Positions 8,819-16,903 of a DNA stretch of 43,299 nucleotides are shown piece after piece; positions within the stretch are counted from its first letter, which is position 1; every line of letters starts with the position of its first letter. This DNA is from Kofleriaceae bacterium (lineage in GTDB: Bacteria > Myxococcota_A > Polyangia > Haliangiales > Haliangiaceae), in NCBI GenBank assembly GCA_024762925.1, contig JANTGM010000045.1:1-43299 (forward strand), in the 5' to 3' direction. The translations under genes and the position numbers were made by a program. The notes under the pieces were generated by a model that was not told the origin of the DNA, did not search any database, and was given only the letters and a program-made list of their open reading frames with translations.

Positions 8819-10771
8819 TCATGTCAGAGCTCGTCGCTTTCCCGAGAGCAATCCAGATTCGTATTGGCCGGGCTTGGGATACCAAATGACGATTGCGGTT
8901 GCTGTGAGCACTAGGTTGCCCCCTGACATGGCGAAGAAGCGCAGCTCGGGATACCTGGCAGCCACCAAGAGAGCTACCGCATATCCAAGCGCAACCGGAA
9001 CGAAGCGAACATCAACCGCAGTGACCACACCAACGGCACACATGGTCCAAACAAAGAGCATGAGTTGCTGTGCTTGTACGATGGAGATATCCATCAACGA
9101 ACCTGCTGCAAAGAGTAAGAACTGGCAGGGGAAAAGCGCGAGCAGTGCCAAACTATAACGCCGATTGATCAAGGTTAGTGACATGCTCTCACGAGCCCAG
9201 AACCAAAGAGCACCCGTGAGTATCATGAAGAACCCCGTGATGAGTGTCATGCCAAGGTAGGTGGAGAGCAGTCGGTCAACCGCCCAGAGGTGCTTAAGCA
9301 TCGGCGTGATGGTCCAGCTGAGACCGAGAATCGTTATTAGAAAAATTCTGGTTCGGCTGCCAAGGGAAGAATCTGAGTCATCTCGGTACTGGCCTAGTTC
9401 GGCGAGCTCTTCCCGTTGCCTGCGTTGCGCATCCTCGATACGCTTTGCAAGACCTTCTGGAGGTGACGTGAGTTCGGAGAATATGGACTGGGCTGCATGC
9501 GGGTTGCCCTCTGCGAGTTCAAACTCAATCACGTCGATGCGGGCGCGGTCGAGAGCAGTCTGCGCGTCGTGGTTGTCTCGCCAGACGCGAAGAGACTCAA
9601 TGTACCCCAAGCGCAAAGCACCGAAGAGCCGATAGCACTCATGTCGACTCGGCTCGGAGGTCTGAAGTAGTGCATCCATCTTGGCGTGTTGCGCTGCCGC
9701 CACTCGAGCGAGGCGGGCGGACTCGCGCTGTTCAATGCAGGTGTCCAATGCGTGCACAAAATCGGTGGCGTTCTGGAAGCGTTTCTTGGGATCTGCGTGC
9801 ATCGCTCGGAGCGCAAGCGCTGTGAGCAAGGGACAGGCGTCTTTCGGCGCAGAGGGCGAGGAAACGCGAATCTCGTTAATCAGCTCTTCCAGCGTCATCG
9901 ATTGATGTGGCGGCGAACCTGAGAGTATTTCGTAGAGAATGGCGCCTAGTAGGTAGGTGTCGGTTCGCTCGTCTAAGGGAGCCTCGCCCAGCATCTCGGG
10001 TGCCATATAGCAAGGAGTACCCGCCATGCTATCCGATGTTTCTGCTGGCGGTAGCCTACTCTCGTCCACAATGGGCAGACTAAGGGCGATACCCCAATCA
10101 ACGACATAGACCTCGCCAAAGGCACCTATCATGACGTTGTCGGGTTTTAGGTCTCGGTGCAAGATACCGCGGCTGTGTGCAAAACGCATTGCTTGAGCCA
10201 CGTGCCCCAAGATCTTGAGGTTCCACTCGAGCAAGTTGGACTCTTCAAAACGCTCTTGCACGGCATTGGCATCGGCCATGAGCTCAGTCCACGAAAGGCC
10301 TTCGATGCGCTTGAGAACAATGAGTGGAGCGCCGTCTTTGTCGACACGAATATCGTGTACGGGAACAATGTTTGGATGCTCAAGTGCACCAGTCGCCCAT
10401 GCTTCTCGCAGCACATGCTCGGCAGCATGAGCCGCGTAGTTTGCTCGCAGCGTCTTTACGACAACGGTGCGACCCAGTGCTTCTTGAGCTGCCAGACGGA
10501 TGAGCCCCATGCCTCCCTCGGCAAGCGTGCCTTTGACTTCGAGTGGTGCCGCAGAAGTCGTGCTACCAAGACCGGCGAACGCCTTGAAAAGCGGCTGCTG
10601 TGATCCTGCTTCTGGGCGCAAGGTGAGAGAGGCCGGGCGACGTGCGCTATCGGCGGCAATCGTGTCAAGCCAAGCGCCAAGCGCCGCTTCTGTCTTGGAA
10701 AATGACAACAGGGAACTCTCGCAAGGAGTGTAGCAGTGGTCGGGCAAGGGCACCGAGGAGATTCCTTCCAC
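8819..10771 (-). CDS. Membrane-anchored Ser/Thr protein kinase
   Basis: A 650-residue eukaryotic-like kinase of the PknB/myxobacterial type. The glycine loop is GTLAEGGMG at 81-89, the ATP-binding lysine is K106 (VVVKTLR), the catalytic loop is HRDLKPDN from 205, and the metal-binding motif is DWG at 225, the form often seen in myxobacterial kinases. The activation segment ends in APE. Residues about 350-460 form a helical linker. About six hydrophobic segments occupy roughly residues 475-640, so the kinase faces the cytosol from a C-terminal membrane module rather than the usual single helix. The start is a GTG; no ATG is available before the kinase domain, so the exact N-terminus is uncertain. 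Targets are unknown. Confidence 0.92.
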   Translation of the reverse strand: MEGISSVPLPDHCYTPCESSLLSFSKTEAALGAWLDTIAADSARRPASLTLRPEAGSQQPLFKAFAGLGSTTSAAPLEVKGTLAEGGMGLIRLAAQEALGRTVVVKTLRANYAAHAAEHVLREAWATGALEHPNIVPVHDIRVDKDGAPLIVLKRIEGLSWTELMADANAVQERFEESNLLEWNLKILGHVAQAMRFAHSRGILHRDLKPDNVMIGAFGEVYVVDWGIALSLPIVDESRLPPAETSDSMAGTPCYMAPEMLGEAPLDERTDTYLLGAILYEILSGSPPHQSMTLEELINEIRVSSPSAPKDACPLLTALALRAMHADPKKRFQNATDFVHALDTCIEQRESARLARVAAAQHAKMDALLQTSEPSRHECYRLFGALRLGYIESLRVWRDNHDAQTALDRARIDVIEFELAEGNPHAAQSIFSELTSPPEGLAKRIEDAQRRQREELAELGQYRDDSDSSLGSRTRIFLITILGLSWTITPMLKHLWAVDRLLSTYLGMTLITGFFMILTGALWFWARESMSLTLINRRYSLALLALFPCQFLLFAAGSLMDISIVQAQQLMLFVWTMCAVGVVTAVDVRFVPVALGYAVALLVAARYPELRFFAMSGGNLVLTATAIVIWYPKPGQYESGLLSGKRRALT

Positions 10772-10843
10772 AGGTCTCGGTTCGACACAGGAAGTTCACA
10801 AAGACGCCATACGGTTGTCCCAAGCAGCTTGCACCATGCCGTC

Positions 10844-11362
10844 ATGGAAGAACCCAGACTCGCTCCTGAGCCCTACGTTCGCGAGCATCGCTCGGTGCGA
10901 AGGCGCTTCGGATTTCGCAGAGGGTTGGATGGCCTTGGAAAGAGGCGCCCTCTGCCAGCGGTTTCATGTCTGGCTCGTGAGCTCTGTGCCCAACGCGGGC
11001 TCAAAGTAGGTTCTCACGGACTGCTTCCATCTGGTGGCACAATTGTCTCCGTCGACGACTTGAGTTTCGATGTGGCGCTTGTGCTTCTCAGTCTTCTTGA
11101 TGACGCTCGGGTGTACTCGGACCGAGCGTTCGCTGCGGCGCCAAATTTGGTGCACGCGCTTTCGCTACGAAGCTGTCAACAATTGGCCAATGCGCCGATG
11201 TTTGAATCGCTTGTGCACGACTTGTCGTGTGGTCGTGTGGTCGTGTTGAGCGCCTCTCACACCCACGCTTTGACCAACTCCGTGGTCTTGCGGACCCGAG
11301 TTCGGAAGATGTATGTAGATGTCTCCACACCCTCTATGGTGCGGTTGCTGAGCGAGGTTTGA
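10844..11362 (+). CDS. Hypothetical protein, possibly frameshifted
   Basis: A weak 172-residue reading frame. Its second half (from about 11010) reads like a real protein, with a leucine-rich pattern such as DVALVLLSLLDD and APNLVHALSLRSC that is vaguely like a leucine-rich repeat. The first half is arginine-rich and less convincing. The neighbouring frame, 10818-11009, has better third-position GC and protein-like text (DFAEGWMALERGALCQRF) but stops at 11009. A single frameshift near 11000 would join the two into one protein of about 180 residues. No family was recognised. It could be a decayed gene. Confidence 0.35.
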   Translation: MEEPRLAPEPYVREHRSVRRRFGFRRGLDGLGKRRPLPAVSCLARELCAQRGLKVGSHGLLPSGGTIVSVDDLSFDVALVLLSLLDDARVYSDRAFAAAPNLVHALSLRSCQQLANAPMFESLVHDLSCGRVVVLSASHTHALTNSVVLRTRVRKMYVDVSTPSMVRLLSEV

Positions 11363-11404
11363 TAATTTTTAGACCCGTGTTGTGGGTGGCTCGTTTGACC
11401 TCCC

Positions 11405-11935
11405 ATGGCCAAGTCTCCCATCAAGCTCAAAGTCGCAAGTCCCTGTTCCGCAAGCTGGAGTGAGATGGAGGGCGATGATGCCGTGCGCCATTGTGGTGCT
11501 TGCGATCAGAAGGTCTACCAGCTCTCGAACATGGACTCAGATCAGGTCGAAGAGTTCTTGCTAAGTCGGAGGACACGCGGCCTTCGAACCTGCGTGCGTT
11601 TTTACCAGCGGGCGGATGGCACCATGCTCACAAGTGACTGTTCGGTTGGCAAGAAACGCAAACGCAAGAAGCAGGTTGTGACCGCGTTTGGTGCTCTCGC
11701 CGTCTCGGCTTCTGCAGTGGGCATTGGTATGCGTGCCCAATCCAATTCTCCAACACCCAAAGAGAAGCCTGTGGTCATTGAGCATGAAATCATGGGTGCC
11801 GAAATCGCCATACCCGATCGTCCTGAGCCACCGCCCGAGCCAAACGAGATTGTGCAGGGCGGTATCGGCGAGGAGAGCATCGAGATGCTTGGGGAGGTGG
11901 AATACATTCCGCCAGGGGAGCCCGAGCAGCACTAG
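11405..11935 (+). CDS. Small membrane protein with N-terminal cysteine-rich PC-x-x-x-W motif
   Basis: A 176-residue protein. Residues 1-80 carry a recurring motif of myxobacterial and other bacterial proteins: PCSASWSEM, then RHCGACDQKVYQLSNM, then a CVRFYQRADGT and SDC segment. The cysteines (PC, C-x-x-C, TC, DC) suggest a zinc-ribbon-like fold, although metal binding is not demonstrated. A basic KKRKRKK stretch precedes a hydrophobic segment (VVTAFGALAVSASAVGIGM), so the N-terminus is probably cytosolic and the acidic, proline-rich C-terminus external. The function is unknown. The stop overlaps the 3' end of the convergent metalloprotease gene by 4 bp. Confidence 0.75.
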   Translation: MAKSPIKLKVASPCSASWSEMEGDDAVRHCGACDQKVYQLSNMDSDQVEEFLLSRRTRGLRTCVRFYQRADGTMLTSDCSVGKKRKRKKQVVTAFGALAVSASAVGIGMRAQSNSPTPKEKPVVIEHEIMGAEIAIPDRPEPPPEPNEIVQGGIGEESIEMLGEVEYIPPGEPEQH

Positions 11936-13305
11936 CTACGAGTTTGGATGCGGCTCTGCCTTCGAAAGAAGAAGGCAACAAAGAGCAGTCCCCAAAGCGT
12001 CGCGGTTCCCGAGCCGGTTGAGCGACAACCACAGCCAGCGGTGTTGTCATCGGAAACCCAGCACAGACCACCGTCTTCGGTTTCAAGACAGGTTGTGCCG
12101 TTGCCACACTCATCGGCTCCAGGTGTGCACCGTGCGGTGCATAGCGAGGTATCACCGGCAGATGCGCAGAGTCCCGAGTTGCAAGTAGCGTCCCCATCGC
12201 AGGAATCGCCAACCTCTCCATAGGGCAAGCATTGATCTCCGTCGCAGTATTCTCCATCAGCGCACGCACATGCAGCCGATACGGTCACCTCGCGGATGAT
12301 CTCGTCTCGTCGCTCGTACTGGTCAACGACAACAACCCTTATCGTGTGTGGTCCCTCCGAGATATTCTCAGGCGCACTTAGATCAATGGCGTCATCCGCA
12401 AGGCGCGCTTCAAGCACGTCGTCGATGTAAACCTCGATCGACTCCCCACCGTTCATGCCAGTCGCTTCTCCGCGGATTGGAAATCCGAGCCCCACAATGG
12501 CGTTGTCCGCAGGGCTGTCTAGTTGCAAGGTGGGAACCGCCTCGTTGTTTGGACCAAAGTAGTCGAGCAAGGTGCGGTAGGAATTCTGCGTTCCTCCCCC
12601 ACAGCTGCATGCTTCACGCTGCCAACCACCGTTGCTCGCAACGCCTGCACACGAGAGTTCTGAGTCCTGAAACGACTTGTCGCCGCACCCAGAGAGGTAG
12701 GTCATTGGGTCCGCGCAATCAAAGAGGTGGTTGAGGCTCCACGTGTGCCCTGCTTCATGCGCAATTGTCTCCGCAAGGTCTCGTGGATCGCCTGAGTGAT
12801 TTTCTGCGAATGCATACCCGATGGCGTTTGCGACCAGGCTACAGCTGAATGGTGCAATGCCGAGCACGTTGGCTCCAACGAAAGACTGACCACAGGCGAT
12901 GATTTCTGTGTGTGGTGTCTCGCCTGGATCCTGGTCGGTAATCTCGATACCAAAGGGAGAGAGAATCGAGCGCACCTCGGTCAATACTTGATTCCAAGAA
13001 GCATCACCGTATGGGTACTCGGGAAACGTGATGCTTTGGTTTGGAATGGAGGAGGTATTCCTACGCGAGTCATTGAATCCGGGAGTGACGGTCGTTCCTC
13101 CGACGCATCGGTTGAGGTACAGCAGGTAGTATCCTGCGGCCTGCGCATCGACAGGCGTTAGAATCTCGGCTTCATCGGGTCCAACCTCGACCACAATGTC
13201 TCGGTGTTCGATATGGTAGTCACCCAGTTGGTCGAGGGCTGGCGCTGCAACGGCTAGAGAAGGCGCGAGGCCAAGAATGGCGAATGCAAGCAGGAAGCGG
13301 TTCAT
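11932..13305 (-). CDS. Secreted zinc metalloprotease with MYXO-CTERM-like tail
   Basis: A 457-residue exported protease. A signal peptide spans residues 1-20 (ends SLAVAA). The zinc site HEAGHTWSLNH at 183-193 is the HExxHxxxxxH metzincin pattern, followed by a CADPMTY Met-turn. Residues about 265-345 look like an Ig-like or bacterial surface domain (IRGEATGMNGGESIEVYIDD). A cysteine-rich region of about 75 residues follows (CACADGEYCDGDQC onward). The C-terminus GCGCRSTG, a hydrophobic stretch, then RR resembles the MYXO-CTERM sorting signal of Myxococcota, implying processing and cell-surface display. It may digest host or prey proteins or modify the surface; the substrate is unknown. Confidence 0.9.
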   Translation of the reverse strand: MNRFLLAFAILGLAPSLAVAAPALDQLGDYHIEHRDIVVEVGPDEAEILTPVDAQAAGYYLLYLNRCVGGTTVTPGFNDSRRNTSSIPNQSITFPEYPYGDASWNQVLTEVRSILSPFGIEITDQDPGETPHTEIIACGQSFVGANVLGIAPFSCSLVANAIGYAFAENHSGDPRDLAETIAHEAGHTWSLNHLFDCADPMTYLSGCGDKSFQDSELSCAGVASNGGWQREACSCGGGTQNSYRTLLDYFGPNNEAVPTLQLDSPADNAIVGLGFPIRGEATGMNGGESIEVYIDDVLEARLADDAIDLSAPENISEGPHTIRVVVVDQYERRDEIIREVTVSAACACADGEYCDGDQCLPYGEVGDSCDGDATCNSGLCASAGDTSLCTARCTPGADECGNGTTCLETEDGGLCWVSDDNTAGCGCRSTGSGTATLWGLLFVAFFFRRQSRIQTRS

Positions 13306-13491
13306 GCTATGGATCGTGCGCCTGAGTCCCGCTTGCAGCCAAGGTCACTAGCTCGACAGGTCATGACATCGCTGTTGCCCGTTCGCATCAGTGCGGCAGG
13401 GTGCCGCGGAAGTGGCAAAGACCAACAGCGAGAGAGCAACGTTTCGTAGGAATACCTCTGGAGTGGCCGAATACTGTAGATATAGATCCTG

Positions 13492-14307
13492 ATGTTTCTG
13501 CTCCGTATCACTGTCGCTTTCATTATCGTCACTGCAGGACTGACGTCGGCTGGTGGCGTAGCAAGCGCGAACTGTGGCGTTGACTATTGCCCGTTGCCAA
13601 ACGACCCAGCACAAAAAACGTCTCTAGGAGCGGTGCAGTTATTGGTGCGCCATGTGGAATTCTCTTTGCCCGACGGCGAGGGATCTTACATCGAGAACTT
13701 GGTACGTGTTGAGGTCCGGCGTTTTTCGAATTGGAACTTTGGCGGATGGATTGCTCCAATCATGCTCTCGGTCGATGGGGAGAACCGCACAGGGCTTTCG
13801 AATCCTGTCCTCTTTGCTGAGCGCCGAGAGCCCGTTGGAGAGCGCTGGCGATTGCTTGGAGGAGCCCAACTCGAAGTGCCAATGGGAGACAGTCACAACG
13901 GTATCGCCTCCGGTCATTCAGAGTTACTCTCATACGTAGGAGGAACTCTCGACGATCGCTCGATTCGTGTTCAGATTCGGGTGGGTCTTGCTACTGCACT
14001 CAGCAAGGGCCATGCACACGCCGGTGGAAACGCACTACTTGTGAATCCTCATGCCGATACGGAAGCACAGGTGAGGGCATCGATCGTAGCTCCACTTCGA
14101 GAAGGAAAGCTGCAACCTGGTGCCTTCCTCACCGGTCGCATGGTTCTGATGGAGGATGTAGAGGAACGCTCGTTCCTCACGGGCGCCCTTGGGGCAAGCT
14201 ACCAGGTCACAAAGATTGCTCGGCTCCAAGGCCAGGTTGAGGTGCCGCTTACTGAGGCGCAGCGCTTTGATTGGCGAGCTGGCGTTGGCGTAGGCTTCGT
14301 GCTCTAG
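13492..14307 (+). CDS. Exported outer-membrane beta-barrel-like protein
   Basis: A 271-residue protein with a signal peptide (residues 1-27, ends GGVASA). The mature part alternates polar and hydrophobic residues, with many Gly and aromatic residues, and ends in a beta-strand with terminal GVGFVL, as expected for an outer-membrane barrel. LVRVEVRRF, GERWRLLGGAQLEVPMG and GKLQPGAFLTGRMVLM are plausible strands. CGVDYCPLP near the mature N-terminus may form a disulphide. The ligand and function are unknown. It lies upstream of ccmH on the same strand, 112 bp away; a shared transcript is possible but not shown. Confidence 0.7.
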   Translation: MFLLRITVAFIIVTAGLTSAGGVASANCGVDYCPLPNDPAQKTSLGAVQLLVRHVEFSLPDGEGSYIENLVRVEVRRFSNWNFGGWIAPIMLSVDGENRTGLSNPVLFAERREPVGERWRLLGGAQLEVPMGDSHNGIASGHSELLSYVGGTLDDRSIRVQIRVGLATALSKGHAHAGGNALLVNPHADTEAQVRASIVAPLREGKLQPGAFLTGRMVLMEDVEERSFLTGALGASYQVTKIARLQGQVEVPLTEAQRFDWRAGVGVGFVL

Positions 14308-14419
14308 CCCGGAGCGCCCTATATGCGGCAATACGCCGCGGTCGCGGTGGCATTGTGGTCATGGCGAGCAGGTGAGCAAAATCCCTGGCGCTAAGCCGAG
14401 GCGTAACTACGATGACCTC

Positions 14420-14890
14420 ATGCGTGCCTTCGTCGTTCTTTTCCTGAGCGCAACTCTCCACTTTGGCTGGGTCCCCCAAGCGGCCGCGCAGATGCAAGCG
14501 GACCTTCCCGGCGATCGTGCTGACATCGTTGCGCGCGAACTAATGAGTCCCTTCTGACCTGGTAAAACTCTCGCGTCGTGTACGTCGAGTCAGGCAGCAG
14601 AGTGGGTTGAGGAAATGCGAGTCTGGCTCAACGCTGGAGTGAGCGAGGAGGAAGTGCGCGCTCGGCTTCAGGCACGAGTTCCTGGCTTCAGCATGTCGCC
14701 CGATCCCGGAGGCCGTTGGGATTGGCTTCTCGGAGTACTCGCCCTGGGCATTGCATCGGGAACGCTTGTGCTACTCACACGTAGAGCCGTGTCCCGTAAG
14801 ACCTCGCTTGAGGCACCCGAGGCTGTTGATGAAGAGTCGTTGCATTGGGAGGAAGTGCTCGACGACGAACTCCTCAATTCTAACCTCTGA
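14420..14890 (+). CDS. ccmH: CcmH-like cytochrome c biogenesis protein, candidate selenoprotein (in-frame TGA read as Sec46)
   Basis: Read through one TGA (14555-14557), this is a complete 156-residue CcmH: signal peptide 1-24, then the family text ELMSPF-U-PGKTLASC, helices (AAEWVEEMRVWLNAG, SEEEVRARL), and a C-terminal membrane helix (WDWLLGVLALGIASG) with an acidic tail. In relatives the residue after SPF is the first active-site Cys of a C-x7-C pair; here it is TGA, while the second Cys (C54) is kept as TGT. CcmH handles the CXXCH thiols of apocytochrome c on the periplasmic face. The frame is open for 110 codons after the TGA, and a hairpin begins 12 nt behind it. TGA is a normal stop elsewhere in the window, including this gene's own end, so the code is not globally changed. 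The alternatives are a sequencing error or a nonsense mutation. Confidence 0.82.
14570..14589 (+). promoter_or_regulatory. SECIS-like hairpin behind the in-frame TGA of ccmH
   Basis: The 20 nt from 14570 fold as CTCG-CGT, a five-base loop CGUGU (14577-14581), then ACG, a bulged U (14585), and CGAG. All seven pairs are Watson-Crick. The loop begins 19 nt after the TGA and has a G as its second base. Bacterial SECIS elements are hairpins just downstream of the Sec codon, with a small G-containing apical loop and often a bulged U, so size and distance fit. The structure was drawn by eye, without energy calculation. Confidence 0.6.
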
Positions 14891-14950
14891 ATCGCTGAGC
14901 GGGGGGTAGACGCAAGTTGTTTGCGGCCCTATATTGCTGCGGATACTGAT

Positions 14951-16228
14951 ATGAGCAGGAACGCAGCAATTCGTGATTCCCCGGTGCGCATCGCGCTTCA
15001 GGGGCTCATTTCTGCGCGCTGGGTTCTGCTACTTATTCTTATTGGCGTTGGCATCCTAGGTGAGTTGGTGCCAAGCCTTGGCACCGATTCCATCCGATGG
15101 TTTGGAGAGAGGTCCAATCTGCCGGCGATTGTCGCGACTGTGGTTCTTTGGGGTGGTAGCAATCTCGCTGCTCATCACTGGAGTCACGAGCTTGCGAGCT
15201 ACGGCCACCGCGTTGCGGGGGTTCATCTCCTCTTGGACGTGCTGGCTCTAACGGTGCTCATTGGGCTTACGGGCGGAGCTGCCAATCCTTTCACGGTTCT
15301 CTATGTCGTGCCGATTACTCTTGCCACGCTGGTTTCTCCGCAGTGGACTTGGGGAGTTGCAATCGCTAGCGTGGCAGCATTCGGTATCTTGTTGGAAGTC
15401 GCCCCGGCTGAGAGCACCGCACATCACATGCACGGCTCAATGAGCGATCATCTCCGAGGCATGTGGCTCTCGCTCGGGCTAGCGGGTGCTCTCATCACCT
15501 TCTTCGTTCACCGAATTGCGCTTGGATTTGCACAACAGCGTGACGAACTCGCCAGGCTTCGTGACGCCGCCCGAGCAGATCGCGAGCTCGCCCGCATTGG
15601 TAGCTTAGCGGCAGGAGCTGCGCACGAGTTGGGAACACCGCTTGCCACACTCGCGGTTCTAGCTGGCGAGCTTGAGCATATGGAAGACGATGAAAAGCAA
15701 GAAGCCATCAATGTCATGCGAGGCGAAATCTCACGCTGCAAACGCATTATTGGTTCGATGGCGTCCTCTGAGCTTCGGGCAGAAGCGCTCTCGTTAAGCG
15801 ACATCGATCCCTGGAATCTTGGCGAGCTGGCCGAAGGCTGCGGGCAGGACACGGCCTGTGATTGGCAAGGAGCAGAACTCGAAGTGGCGTTCGTTCCAAA
15901 GGCTCTTGTCCTTGGCATTCTGCAGGAGCTCGTCAAAAACGCCGAGAACGCCTCGGATGGAGCCGCTGAGGTGCGCGTCTCTGGTCAGCGAAATGCTTCC
16001 GGTCTCGTTCTTCGCATCACGGACTCTGGGCGGGGAATGACTGATGAAGTTCTTGCCGCGGCAACCGATCCTTTTTATTCAACAAAGGAAAAACCCGAAA
16101 GCATGGGATTGGGACTTTTCTTAGTGAGCGCGCAACTTCGCGCGTACGGCGGCTCATTGTCTATTGAGTCAAGAGTCGGCCAGGGCACGACGATCCAGGT
16201 GTCCATTCCAGAAAACGAGGAACTATGA
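14951..16228 (+). CDS. regB: RegB/PrrB-family redox-sensing histidine kinase
   Basis: A 425-residue membrane sensor kinase. About six transmembrane segments occupy residues 20-195. The GGAANPF motif at 108-114 is the conserved quinone-responsive loop of RegB. The phosphorylated His is H225 in AAHELGTPLATLAVL, the RegB form of the H-box. C263 in SRCKRII sits where RegB carries its redox-active dimer-interface cysteine. The ATP-binding domain shows DSGRGM and GLGLFL. A TTG at 14921 is in frame, but the ATG at 14951 gives the more usual N-terminus. It overlaps regA by ATGA and starts 60 bp after ccmH, suggesting a redox operon in which aerobic respiratory state controls genes for cytochrome function. 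Confidence 0.9.
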   Translation: MSRNAAIRDSPVRIALQGLISARWVLLLILIGVGILGELVPSLGTDSIRWFGERSNLPAIVATVVLWGGSNLAAHHWSHELASYGHRVAGVHLLLDVLALTVLIGLTGGAANPFTVLYVVPITLATLVSPQWTWGVAIASVAAFGILLEVAPAESTAHHMHGSMSDHLRGMWLSLGLAGALITFFVHRIALGFAQQRDELARLRDAARADRELARIGSLAAGAAHELGTPLATLAVLAGELEHMEDDEKQEAINVMRGEISRCKRIIGSMASSELRAEALSLSDIDPWNLGELAEGCGQDTACDWQGAELEVAFVPKALVLGILQELVKNAENASDGAAEVRVSGQRNASGLVLRITDSGRGMTDEVLAAATDPFYSTKEKPESMGLGLFLVSAQLRAYGGSLSIESRVGQGTTIQVSIPENEEL

Positions 16229-16785
16229 GTGATGGGAACGATGCCATCTTGGTGGTTGATGACGATATTCCATTCTGCACAGCGCTTAGAAGTGCCCTGA
16301 GGCGACGGGGGATCAAGTGCCTTATTGCGCATACCTTTGAAGATGCCATTGAAGAGGCCCAAGCGTGGACGCCCTCGCGAGCAGTCGTAGACTTGCGACT
16401 CGCCGAGCGCTCAGGTCTGGAGCTCGTTGGGCAGCTAAGTGGCAAGCATCCGGGAATGAAGATTGTCGTACTGACTGGCTATGGCAGCATCACGACCGCT
16501 GTTACCGCAATCAAGCTTGGGGCGGTCAACTACCTTACCAAGCCTGCAGAAGTGGACGACATCCTCAAGGCATTTGACACCGAGGCAAAGCCCGCTTTGA
16601 CGCTGTCTACTGAGGGTAAAGAGCCCCTCTCGATGCGCGAATTGGAGCACCAGCACATGCTCAACGTCTATGCAGAGACTGGTGGCAATGTCTCAAAAAC
16701 AGCTCGGATTCTCGGCATCGATCGACGAACTGTGCAGAGGCATCTGGCCCGGCTTCGGGAGAGCAAGAAGCAAGAATCCGAGTAA
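16225..16785 (+). CDS. regA: RegA/PrrA/ActR-family response regulator
   Basis: A 186-residue two-domain regulator. The receiver domain has the acidic pocket DDD at 12-14 and the phosphoacceptor D56 (VVDLRL). GYGSITTAVTAIKLGAVNYL is the highly conserved RegA receiver segment, and KPA carries the conserved Lys. A linker leads to a Fis-type helix-turn-helix at the C-terminus (NVSKTARILGIDRRTVQRHL), the DNA-binding domain typical of RegA/PrrA/ActR. It is translationally coupled to regB (ATGA overlap at 16225-16228), so phosphotransfer from RegB is very likely. Relatives regulate respiration, cytochromes and anaerobic metabolism. Confidence 0.93.
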   Translation: MSDGNDAILVVDDDIPFCTALRSALRRRGIKCLIAHTFEDAIEEAQAWTPSRAVVDLRLAERSGLELVGQLSGKHPGMKIVVLTGYGSITTAVTAIKLGAVNYLTKPAEVDDILKAFDTEAKPALTLSTEGKEPLSMRELEHQHMLNVYAETGGNVSKTARILGIDRRTVQRHLARLRESKKQESE

Positions 16786-16858
16786 GAGAAATACCTATCC
16801 ACACGGGCATGACTCCTTCCGAACCCATGCAACATCATAGTCGCTGCACCCAAGCCTC

Positions 16859-16874
16859 GTTTCGAAGACGAAAC
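16859..16874. terminator. Candidate hairpin between convergent genes
   Basis: GTTTCG, loop AAGA, CGAAAC forms a perfect 6-bp stem between the convergent regA and PilZ genes. There is no clear U tract on either side, so it is at best a weak bidirectional terminator. Confidence 0.3.
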
Positions 16875-16903
16875 CGGTTCTCACCTGGCTCTCTTGTCGA
16901 TGA

